A stretch of 7,244 nt of DNA from Actinomycetota bacterium (GTDB lineage Bacteria > Actinomycetota > AC-67). The stretch is taken from contig VAYV01000057.1 in the NCBI GenBank assembly GCA_005883175.1, forward strand, positions 1-7,244, written 5' to 3'. Made by a program: the position numbers and the translations under genes. The notes under the pieces are model-generated. The model saw only the letters and a list, made by a program, of their open reading frames with translations. It was not told the DNA's origin and ran no database searches. Shown in pieces: positions 1 to 5,805 of the stretch (within the stretch, counting starts at the first letter, position 1; each line of letters begins with the position of its first letter).

Positions 1-12
1 TGCTGACCACCC

Positions 13-18
13 GAGGAG
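13..18 (+). promoter_or_regulatory. Shine-Dalgarno site of lepA
   Basis: GAGGAG lies five bases before the GTG at 24 and supports that codon as the lepA start. A TGA at 4-6 might end an upstream gene, but too little sequence is present to say. Confidence 0.75.
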
Positions 19-23
19 CAGTC

Positions 24-1835
24 GTGACAGACCCCAAATCGATCCGGAATATCGTCGTCGCCGCCCATATCGACCATGGGAAATCGACTCTGGCCGACCG
101 GATCCTCGTGCTCACCGGGGCGGTGAGCGCGCGCGACATGCGGGACCAGTTCCTGGACTCGATGGATCTGGAACGAGAGCGCGGCATCACGATCAAGGCC
201 GCCGCCGTCCGGCTGAACTACAAAGGTGCGGACGGCAACGACTACGTCATCAACCTCATCGACACCCCCGGGCACGTCGACTTCACGTACGAAGTGTCGC
301 GCGCGCTCGCCGCGTGCGAAGGGGCCGTTCTCCTGGTGGACGCCAGCCAGGGGATCGAAGCGCAGACGCTTGCGAACCTGCATCTCGCGCTGGAAGCCGA
401 CCTCGAGATCATCCCGGTGATCAACAAGATCGACCTGCCCGCGGCCCAGCCGGAGAAGGCGGCGCTGGAGATCCAGCGCGTGCTGGGCTGCTCGCACGAA
501 GAGATCTTGTTCACGTCGGGCAAGACGGGGGAGGGCGTGCGCGAGCTGCTGGAGGCGGTTGTGAAGCGGGTGCCGCCGCCTAAGGGCGACCCCGAGGCGC
601 CGTTGCGCGCGCTCATCTTCGACTCGACGTACGACCCGTACCGCGGCGTCGTGAGCTACATCCGGGTCGTCGACGGCTCGCTCCGCAAGCGCAGCCTCAT
701 CAGGATGATGGCGACCGGCGCGCATCACGAGGTCGAAGAGGTCGGCGTTATGACGCCGGCCACGAAGCCGTCCAACGAGCTCGGCGTCGGCGAGGTTGGA
801 TACTTGATTAGCGGCATCAAGGAGATCGGGGAGGCGAAGGTCGGCGACACCGTCACCGACACGTCGGATCCGGCGCGTGAGGCGCTGCCCGGTTACCGCG
901 AGCCGAAGCCGATGGTGTACGCGGGTCTCTACCCGATCAGCGGCGAGGACTATCCGGCGTTGCGCGACGCGCTCGAGAAGCTGCAGCTGAACGACGCGGC
1001 GCTGACGTTCGAGCCGGAGACGTCGCGCGCGCTCGGTTTCGGGTTCCGTCTCGGCTTCCTCGGGTTGCTGCACATGGAGATCACGCGCGAGCGGCTTGAG
1101 CGCGAGTTCGACCTTTCGTTGGTGACAACGGCGCCCAACGTCGCATACCGCGTCTCCCTTGCCGGCGGCGATGAGAGCACCGTCCGGAACCCGTCGGAGA
1201 TGCCCGACCCGGGGACGATCGAGAAGATCGAAGAGCCGCAGGTTTCGGTTCTGATGCTGACGCCGAAGGAGTACGTCGGGCCGCTGATGGACCTGTGCCA
1301 GTCGCGTCGAGGGGTGCTCGACGGGATGCATTACTTGGGTGAAGACCGTGTCGAGCTGCGCTATCGGTTGCCGCTCGCAGAGATCATCTTCGACTTCTTC
1401 GACCAGCTGAAATCGCGTTCGCGCGGCTACGCCTCGCTCGACTACGAACCGATCGGGTACCAGCCCGCGCAGCTCGTGAAGGTCGACATCCTGCTGCACG
1501 GCGAGCCGGTCGACGCGTTCAGCGCGATCGTGCACAAGGACAAGGCGCAGACCTACGGGCGGCAGATGACCGAGAAGCTGCGACAGCTGATCCCCAGGCA
1601 GCTGTTCGACGTGCCGGTACAAGCGGCGATCGGCAGCCGCGTCATCGCGCGCGAGACGATCAAAGCGAAGCGCAAGGACGTGCTCGCGAAGTGCTACGGC
1701 GGTGACATCACGCGTAAGCGCAAGCTGCTCGAAAGACAGAAAGAAGGCAAGCGCAAGATGAAACAGATCGGAAGCGTCGAGGTACCGCAAGAGGCGTTCA
1801 TCGCGGCGCTGCAGGTGGGTGAAGAGAAGTCGTGA
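24..1835 (+). CDS. lepA: Elongation factor 4 (LepA/EF4), translational GTPase
   Basis: This gene encodes the 603-residue ribosome-associated GTPase LepA (EF4), which resembles EF-G without domain IV and is implicated in translation initiation, 30S biogenesis and back-translocation. The GTPase domain is complete: G1 AHIDHGKS at about residues 14-21, the G2 region ending RGITI at 53-57, G3 DTPGH at 80-84, G4 NKID at 134-137 and a G5-like SGKTG near 165. The LepA-specific C-terminus is present, with DITRKRKLLERQKEGKRK near residue 563 followed by the VPQEAF segment. The length is that of the family, about 600 residues. The GTG start is chosen for its GAGGAG site and because the protein then begins just ahead of the canonical RNIVVAAHIDHG segment. 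Its TGA stop overlaps the GTG of hemW, so the two are probably cotranscribed and translationally coupled. Nothing looks broken. Confidence 0.98.
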   Translation: MTDPKSIRNIVVAAHIDHGKSTLADRILVLTGAVSARDMRDQFLDSMDLERERGITIKAAAVRLNYKGADGNDYVINLIDTPGHVDFTYEVSRALAACEGAVLLVDASQGIEAQTLANLHLALEADLEIIPVINKIDLPAAQPEKAALEIQRVLGCSHEEILFTSGKTGEGVRELLEAVVKRVPPPKGDPEAPLRALIFDSTYDPYRGVVSYIRVVDGSLRKRSLIRMMATGAHHEVEEVGVMTPATKPSNELGVGEVGYLISGIKEIGEAKVGDTVTDTSDPAREALPGYREPKPMVYAGLYPISGEDYPALRDALEKLQLNDAALTFEPETSRALGFGFRLGFLGLLHMEITRERLEREFDLSLVTTAPNVAYRVSLAGGDESTVRNPSEMPDPGTIEKIEEPQVSVLMLTPKEYVGPLMDLCQSRRGVLDGMHYLGEDRVELRYRLPLAEIIFDFFDQLKSRSRGYASLDYEPIGYQPAQLVKVDILLHGEPVDAFSAIVHKDKAQTYGRQMTEKLRQLIPRQLFDVPVQAAIGSRVIARETIKAKRKDVLAKCYGGDITRKRKLLERQKEGKRKMKQIGSVEVPQEAFIAALQVGEEKS

Positions 1836-2971
1836 GCGGGTTCGGGGTCTACGTCCACGTCCCGTTCTGCTCGTCGCTGTGTCCCTACTGCGACTTCGCC
1901 GTCGTCGTCGGACGAGCGGACATGCACGAGCGTTACTGCGACGCGCTGATCGACGAGGCGCGCGCCCAGCGCGACATCCCCGAAGCGACGTCTCTGTTCA
2001 TCGGCGGCGGCACACCGACCGCTCTCGCTCCCGCGTTGCTGCGGGACTTGATCGAGCAGCTGCGCGCGGTCCTTCCTCTCGCGGACGGCGCCGAGGTAAC
2101 GGTGGAGGCGAACCCGGAATCGGTCACCGCTGCCGGTCTCCGAGAGGCGGCAACGGCCGGCGTGAACCGCGTCTCGATCGGTGCGCAATCGTTCGCGCCC
2201 CACGTATTGCGGGCGCTCGGACGGACGCACTCCGTCGAGCAGGCCGCGAACGCAGTGACCGCCGCGCGCTCGGCCGGTATCGGAAACGTCTCCCTGGACC
2301 TCATCTATGGGAGCCCGGGCGAGACGATGGAGGAGTGGACGACGAGCCTGCGTCGAGCGCTCGAGGAAGGCCCGGACCATATCTCCGCGTACGCCCTGAC
2401 GATCGAGGCGGCGACGCCGTTCGGCAAAGCGGTCGCGCGCGGCGCGATGGATGAGCCCGACCAAGACGATCTCGCGGCGAAATACGAACTGGCTTGCGAG
2501 ATCTTGGCCGACGCGGGATACCGTCACTACGAGATCTCGAACTGGGCCCGTCCGAGCGTCGAAAGCCGCCACAACCTTCTGTACTGGACGCAAGGGGAGT
2601 ACGTGGGTCTCGGTATCGGCGCGCACTCGCACCGCGACGGCCGGCGGTGGTGGAACACACGCGCACTCGGGCGCTATCTCGCCGATCCGACCGATGCGCG
2701 CGACGGCGAAGAGCGTCTTACCGAAATACAACGTGCTGAGGAGTGGGTTTCGCTTCGCATGCGGCTGATGGATGGGGTTGATATGGGCGAGGCCGGCGAG
2801 CGCCTCGGCCGAGACCTGAGAGGTGTCGCCGCGGACTGCGAAGCGGCAGGCCTCGCGGTCCTCGACGGAGACATGCTCCTCCTGACCACCCGCGGGATGC
2901 TGCTCGAAAACGAGGTTACCCTGCGGCTCTTGGCGTCCTCGCCCTTAGCACTCGATATGGTCGAGTGCTAA
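1832..2971 (+). CDS. hemW: Radical SAM heme chaperone HemW (HemN-like)
   Basis: This is a 379-residue radical SAM protein of the HemW family, long annotated as oxygen-independent coproporphyrinogen III oxidase but shown in studied members to bind and deliver heme. The Fe-S motif CSSLCPYC is at residues 13-20 and is followed by D-F. The fourth cysteine typical of true HemN is therefore absent, which favours HemW. GGGTPT at 58-63 is the SAM-binding glycine motif; VEANPES near 90 and HNLLYW near residue 247 are further family signatures. The GTG start overlaps the lepA stop as GTGA and is preceded by a purine-rich GAAGAGAAG inside lepA. The final eight sense codons and the stop are exactly the CIRCE operator of the next gene, so the C-terminal tail LALDMVEC is probably dictated by the operator rather than by HemW function. 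Its leucine TTA codon is unusual for such GC-rich coding sequence. Confidence 0.95.
   Translation: MSGFGVYVHVPFCSSLCPYCDFAVVVGRADMHERYCDALIDEARAQRDIPEATSLFIGGGTPTALAPALLRDLIEQLRAVLPLADGAEVTVEANPESVTAAGLREAATAGVNRVSIGAQSFAPHVLRALGRTHSVEQAANAVTAARSAGIGNVSLDLIYGSPGETMEEWTTSLRRALEEGPDHISAYALTIEAATPFGKAVARGAMDEPDQDDLAAKYELACEILADAGYRHYEISNWARPSVESRHNLLYWTQGEYVGLGIGAHSHRDGRRWWNTRALGRYLADPTDARDGEERLTEIQRAEEWVSLRMRLMDGVDMGEAGERLGRDLRGVAADCEAAGLAVLDGDMLLLTTRGMLLENEVTLRLLASSPLALDMVEC
2945..2971 (+). promoter_or_regulatory. CIRCE operator (HrcA binding site)
   Basis: A perfect inverted repeat, TTAGCACTC (2945-2953), nine-base spacer (2954-2962), GAGTGCTAA (2963-2971), matches the CIRCE consensus at every arm position. 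HrcA is known to bind this element and repress heat-shock genes and often its own gene. Here the element ends nine bases before the hrcA ATG, so autoregulation is the natural reading. It lies wholly inside the 3' end of hemW, in frame, including the TAA stop. The spacer contains TATGGT (2956-2961), a possible weak -10 box that bound repressor would cover; I saw no convincing -35 partner. Confidence 0.96.
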
Positions 2972-2980
2972 CATCGCGCC

Positions 2981-4012
2981 ATGACCGAAAACTTGGGCGA
3001 GCGGCCCGCTGCGATCCTCCGCGCGATCGTTCGCGAGTACATCCGCTCGGGTGAGGCCGTAGGCTCGCGGTACCTCGTCGAGCGCACGCGTCTCGACGTC
3101 TCGCCGGCAACGGTCCGCAACGAGATGGCGCGCTTGGAAGAGCTCGGTTATCTGGTCCAACCCCACACGAGCGCCGGCCGCGTGCCGACCGACCGCGGCT
3201 ATCGATTCTTGGTCGATGAGATCCGAGCGCCGAGGCAACTGAGCGAAGGGCAGCGACGCGCGCTCGCGGAAGAGCTCACGTCGGAGGAACCCGAAAGTGT
3301 CGAGGAGCTCTTGCGCCGAGCGACTGAAGTCGTTTCCCACTTCACCCATCACGCCGCTGCGGTGCTGTCACGGCGCGCGCGACCCAGCACGCTCCGGCGC
3401 CTCGAGCTGTTCCCCGTCGGCGCGCGCATGGCGATGCTCGTCCTGATCGCCGAGAACGGACGGGTCGAGCAGCGAATGCTGCCGCTGGGCGGGTCGCTCG
3501 CCGAAAAAGACGTTGACGCGCTGGGGGCGCGTCTGGCCGCCGAGCTGCAAGGCGTTGCGCTCGAGGAAGCGGAGCGCCGCCTTTCCGCGATCGCACCGTC
3601 CGATGCGGGCGAGCGGCAGCTGCTCGACGATATCGCAGGCGGTTTCCAGTCCCTGCTGGATTCTGAAGATCACATCTTCGTCGGGGGCGTCGCGAATCTC
3701 GCCGGCGAGCAAGCCTTCGAACGCGAAACTCTTTCGCGCTTGTACGAGACGTTGGAACATCAGAAGGAGATGCTGCAGCTGCTCGCGTCGACTCTGGATC
3801 CCCCCGTCAGCGTTCGCATCGGGTCCGAGCACGACAGCCAAGATCTTCATTCGGTGTCGGTCGTCGTCGCCGGCTTCAGCCCCGGCGCGAACGGGCTCGG
3901 CTCGGTCGGCATCATCGGACCGACGCGGATGGACTACGAGCGCGTGATCGCGACCGCAAACGCCGTCGCGCGCATGCTCGAGGCAACGCTCGGCGTCCCC
4001 GACGCGTCGTGA
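2981..4012 (+). CDS. hrcA: Heat-inducible transcription repressor HrcA
   Basis: This gene encodes a 343-residue HrcA, the repressor that binds CIRCE and is released on heat stress, classically with help from GroEL/ES. The N-terminal winged-helix domain spans about residues 1-80, with SPATVRNEMARLEELGYL near 41-58 and the hallmark PHTSAGRVPTDRGYR at 61-75. The middle is the GAF-like and inserted dimerisation region. The C-terminal signature GIIGPTRMDYERVI is near residues 308-321. Length and both ends match the family. The ATG at 2981 is the natural start by alignment, but it has no Shine-Dalgarno sequence: the upstream bases are CIRCE plus CATCGCGCC. Translation may depend on a leaderless or very short-leader transcript, or on coupling to hemW. 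The stop overlaps a GTG at 4009 that could start dnaJ. The upstream CIRCE suggests negative autoregulation. Confidence 0.97.
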   Translation: MTENLGERPAAILRAIVREYIRSGEAVGSRYLVERTRLDVSPATVRNEMARLEELGYLVQPHTSAGRVPTDRGYRFLVDEIRAPRQLSEGQRRALAEELTSEEPESVEELLRRATEVVSHFTHHAAAVLSRRARPSTLRRLELFPVGARMAMLVLIAENGRVEQRMLPLGGSLAEKDVDALGARLAAELQGVALEEAERRLSAIAPSDAGERQLLDDIAGGFQSLLDSEDHIFVGGVANLAGEQAFERETLSRLYETLEHQKEMLQLLASTLDPPVSVRIGSEHDSQDLHSVSVVVAGFSPGANGLGSVGIIGPTRMDYERVIATANAVARMLEATLGVPDAS

Positions 4013-4584
4013 GCCGGGTCATGCCCGACTACTACGCGATCCTGGGCATCACGCGCGGCGCGAGCGCTGAAGAGATCAAGCGCGCGTACCGGAAGCTGGC
4101 GCGCGAGTCGCACCCCGACGCGAACCCAGCCGATCCGCACGCGGAGGAGCGGTTCAAGCAGATCGGGGAGGCGTACGAGGTCCTATCCGACCCTGCGAAG
4201 CGGCAGCAGTACGACACGTTCGGCGACGTGAATGCGACCGGGGGTTTCGGCGGCTTCGGAGATATCGGCGACATCATGGACGCGTTCTTCGGCAGGTCGC
4301 CGTTCGGGCGCGCGCGCACGAGAACACGCACCGCTGCCGTTCCCGGGCAAGACGTCGGAACGTCCGTCGTTCTGACGTTCGAGCAGGCGGTGTTCGGCAC
4401 GTCGACCGAAGTGGTCCTTCAGGTCCAGGCACGCTGCGAGCGCTGCAACGGTCGGCGAAGCGCCGGCCGTGCCGTGCATCGAGTGTCATGGGGCAGGGCG
4501 GTTCTTGCGCCAGCGCACCGTCCCCGTCGAGATCCCTGCCGGCGTCGACGACGGCACCACGCTGCGGATGCGCGGGAACGGTGA
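4009..4584 (+). CDS. dnaJ: DnaJ N-terminal fragment: J domain, G/F region and first zinc module
   Basis: This is the upstream open piece of the broken dnaJ, 191 codons from GTG 4009 or 187 from ATG 4021. The GTG overlaps the hrcA stop as GTGA, the arrangement also seen at lepA/hemW and dnaJ/rsmE. The ATG gives MPDYYAILGI, which fits the usual DnaJ N-terminus better. DnaJ-like sequence ends at about 4452, after CERCNG. The remaining codons to the TGA at 4582-4584 are an out-of-frame, arginine-rich tail with no homology to DnaJ. If translated, the product would keep the DnaK-stimulating J domain but lack the substrate-binding and dimerisation parts. Confidence 0.8.
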   Translation: MSRVMPDYYAILGITRGASAEEIKRAYRKLARESHPDANPADPHAEERFKQIGEAYEVLSDPAKRQQYDTFGDVNATGGFGGFGDIGDIMDAFFGRSPFGRARTRTRTAAVPGQDVGTSVVLTFEQAVFGTSTEVVLQVQARCERCNGRRSAGRAVHRVSWGRAVLAPAHRPRRDPCRRRRRHHAADARER

Positions 4585-4999
4585 GGCCGGCGTTCGGGGT
4601 GGTGCAGACGGCGACCTCTTCATCCGCATCAACGTGAAGCCACACGAGTTCTTCGCGCGTAGGGGCGACGACCTTGAATGTGAGCTTAACGTTCCGCTTA
4701 CGCAATCTGTTCTCGGGGCAGAGATCCCGGTGCAAACGCTCGACGGAACCGAAACGGTGAAGCTGTCGGCCGGCACGCAGCACGGAACGGTCGTGAAGCT
4801 TCGCGGACACGGCGTTCCCCGTTTGGACGGAAGGGGACGCGGCGATCTTCTGGTGCACGTGACCGTCGACATCCCTTCGCACATCAAGGGTGAGGAGCGG
4901 GAGCTGTTCGAGCGGCTCGCCGACCTTCGAGGTGAAGCGGTAGCCGGTGAGCAGAAGGGGATCTTCCGCCGGTTGCGCGACAGCTTCCTGGGCGAGTGA
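4469..4999 (+). CDS. dnaJ: DnaJ C-terminal fragment: last zinc module and substrate-binding domains
   Basis: This is the downstream open piece of the broken dnaJ, about 176 codons, in the +1 frame relative to the J-domain piece. The frame opens as VGEAPAV just before CIECHGAG, then runs RTVPVEIPAGVDDGT, HEFFARRGDDL and PVQTLDGTETVKL, all typical of DnaJ C-terminal domains I and II. It reaches a normal C-terminus. The GTG at 4469 is merely the first possible start in this frame. It has no Shine-Dalgarno site, and I do not believe it is a natural start. The stop TGA overlaps the rsmE GTG, so coupled translation of rsmE depends on ribosomes reaching this frame. Confidence 0.75.
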   Translation: MPCIECHGAGRFLRQRTVPVEIPAGVDDGTTLRMRGNGEAGVRGGADGDLFIRINVKPHEFFARRGDDLECELNVPLTQSVLGAEIPVQTLDGTETVKLSAGTQHGTVVKLRGHGVPRLDGRGRGDLLVHVTVDIPSHIKGEERELFERLADLRGEAVAGEQKGIFRRLRDSFLGE

Positions 5000-5682
5000 C
5001 CGCCGCGCACTTCTTCTGCGACGACGTCGCAGGTGACACCGTTCGCATCACCGGAGACGACGCGCACCACGCAGCGCGCGCGCTGCGCATCCGCGTGGGC
5101 GAAGAGATCACCGTGTCCGACGGTCGGGGAACGGTGGTGCGCGCGCACGTATCCGACGTCTCTCCTTCGGCGGTCGTCGGTGGCGTCGTTGCGCGCACGG
5201 CCGTCGAGCAGCCTTCCCCCTCGGTCGTCGTGTTCCCGGCCATGCCGAAGAGCGGCAAGCTCGAAACGGTCGTCCAGAAGCTGACCGAGCTGGGCGTCGA
5301 CGAGATCAGGCCATGGCTCGCTGCGCGAAGCGTCGTCCGATGGGACGAAGACAAGGCCGCAACTCGCCTCCGGCGCTTGCGCGCGATCGCGCGCGAGGCG
5401 GCGATGCAGTCTCGCCGCGCGTGGCTGCCGTCGATCGGTGAGCCGGAGCCGCTCGAAAGGCTTCCGGAAACCACGGTCGTCCTCGACGAGAGTGCACCCA
5501 CGGGGCTGACGACCTCCTTGCCGTCGGTTGCCCCCCTGGTCGTGGGGGTCGTGGTCGGTCCGGAGGGTCGATCATCGGGCCGGCGCTCGTGCTCGCCCGC
5601 TATGAACGACTTGGGTAAAAGGCCCGGGATCTTCATCGTCGCTGTGGTGGGACGGCCCATCCCATCCCGAATCGGGGCATAG
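4996..5682 (+). CDS. rsmE: 16S rRNA m3U1498 methyltransferase RsmE, C-terminus disrupted
   Basis: RsmE methylates U1498 of 16S rRNA using SAM and is a SPOUT-class enzyme. The N-terminal PUA-like domain is recognisable (HFFCDD, DDAHHAARALRIRVGEEI), followed by the family core FPAMPKSGKLETVVQKLTELGVDEI and REAAMQSRR. The knot begins normally with VVVGPEG, residues 188-191 being GPEG. After that the open frame (RSSGRRSCSP and on, to 228 residues) is not RsmE. In the +2 frame, 5583-5615 reads ALVLARYERLG, which fits the segment after GPEGG at the correct spacing, so about one base seems lost near 5569. That frame then meets TAA at 5616-5618. No frame afterwards gives the expected LGPxxLRxxTA segment of the SAM-binding knot. 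The GTG start overlaps the dnaJ stop as GTGA. The product is probably inactive if the sequence is right. Confidence 0.85.
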   Translation: MTAAHFFCDDVAGDTVRITGDDAHHAARALRIRVGEEITVSDGRGTVVRAHVSDVSPSAVVGGVVARTAVEQPSPSVVVFPAMPKSGKLETVVQKLTELGVDEIRPWLAARSVVRWDEDKAATRLRRLRAIAREAAMQSRRAWLPSIGEPEPLERLPETTVVLDESAPTGLTTSLPSVAPLVVGVVVGPEGRSSGRRSCSPAMNDLGKRPGIFIVAVVGRPIPSRIGA

Positions 5683-5748
5683 CGATAAAAACATGAGCCC
5701 GCTCGGTGATTGCGGGACGCTCTGGGTGGGTGTTACTGTCGCGTTTGC

Positions 5749-5770
5749 CTGCGGGCGATGCTGCCCGTAG
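5749..5770 (+). other. Hairpin in the bldD-like leader
   Basis: CTGCGGGC (5749-5756) pairs with GCCCGTAG (5763-5770) around a six-base loop, giving eight pairs with one G-U. No U-run follows, so it is not an intrinsic terminator. It ends 35 bases before the ATG and could be a leader structure. Its function is unknown, and chance is possible in GC-rich sequence. Confidence 0.4.
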
Positions 5771-5794
5771 CAAGGGGCCGGCGGGGGCACCTCC

Positions 5795-5802
5795 GAGGGG
5801 GA
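5795..5802 (+). promoter_or_regulatory. Strong Shine-Dalgarno site of the bldD-like gene
   Basis: GAGGGGGA lies just before ATG 5806, with GAGG seven bases from the start codon. It decides the start over in-frame upstream possibilities, which lack such a site and would add residues with no homology. Confidence 0.75.
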
Positions 5803-5805
5803 AAG

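Larger units (their letters stand above)
4009..4999 (+). pseudogene. dnaJ: Chaperone DnaJ (DnaJ2 type), frameshifted with a deleted zinc-finger region
   Basis: This is the Hsp40 co-chaperone that stimulates DnaK ATPase, here split over two frames. Counting from the ATG at 4021, a full J domain covers about residues 3-66 with HPD at 31-33. A Gly/Phe-rich stretch and the start of the cysteine-rich domain (CERCNG, 4435-4452) follow. Downstream homology continues in the +1 frame with the last zinc module CIECHGAG (4475-4498), IPAGVDDGT and the C-terminal substrate-binding domains. A normal DnaJ carries four CxxCxGxG modules. Here only one before and one after the break remain, 31 bases apart from the second Cys of the first to the first Cys of the last, against 150 in E. 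coli DnaJ as I recall its cysteine positions. About 119 bases therefore seem lost. The gene follows hrcA with an overlap, as in actinobacterial hrcA-dnaJ pairs, and is probably the DnaJ not linked to dnaK. The cause may be real decay or an assembly error. Confidence 0.85.
5616..5805 (+). other. Non-coding leader between the rsmE remnant and the bldD-like gene
   Basis: RsmE homology ends by about 5615, and the open rsmE frame to 5682 is probably not meaningful. The stretch up to 5805 shows no recognisable protein. It contains a small palindrome CCCGA-A-TCGGG (5666-5676), an A-rich patch GATAAAAACATGAG (5683-5696) that stands out in the GC-rich background, a hairpin (5749-5770) and a G-rich run leading into the ribosome binding site. 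A promoter for the bldD-like gene should lie here. TTGCGG (5710-5715) and GTTACT (5732-5737), 16 bases apart, are a weak candidate pair only. Confidence 0.45.

Noticed and set aside
1819..2454. Plus-strand 211-codon frame overlapping the start of hemW
   Set aside because: It lies in a different frame from hemW and is composed largely of arginine-rich low-complexity sequence, so I read it as a shadow.
1694..2731. Minus-strand open frame of 345 codons across hemW
   Set aside because: It is antisense to a well-conserved radical SAM gene, is arginine-rich and shows no family motif, so I read it as a GC-driven shadow.
4435..4500. Programmed ribosomal frameshift joining the two dnaJ frames
   Set aside because: No slippery heptamer or downstream stimulator is evident, and about 117 further bases of zinc-finger sequence are missing, which a frameshift would not explain.
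5733..5746. BldD-box-like sequence TTAC...GTTT upstream of the bldD-like gene
   Set aside because: The half-sites are one base too far apart and the second half-site does not match the consensus as I recall it, so I do not call an autoregulatory site.
5749..5805. Cyclic-di-GMP riboswitch in the leader of the bldD-like gene
   Set aside because: The idea is attractive given the protein, but I cannot find the conserved core elements of the GEMM families. Only a simple hairpin is visible.
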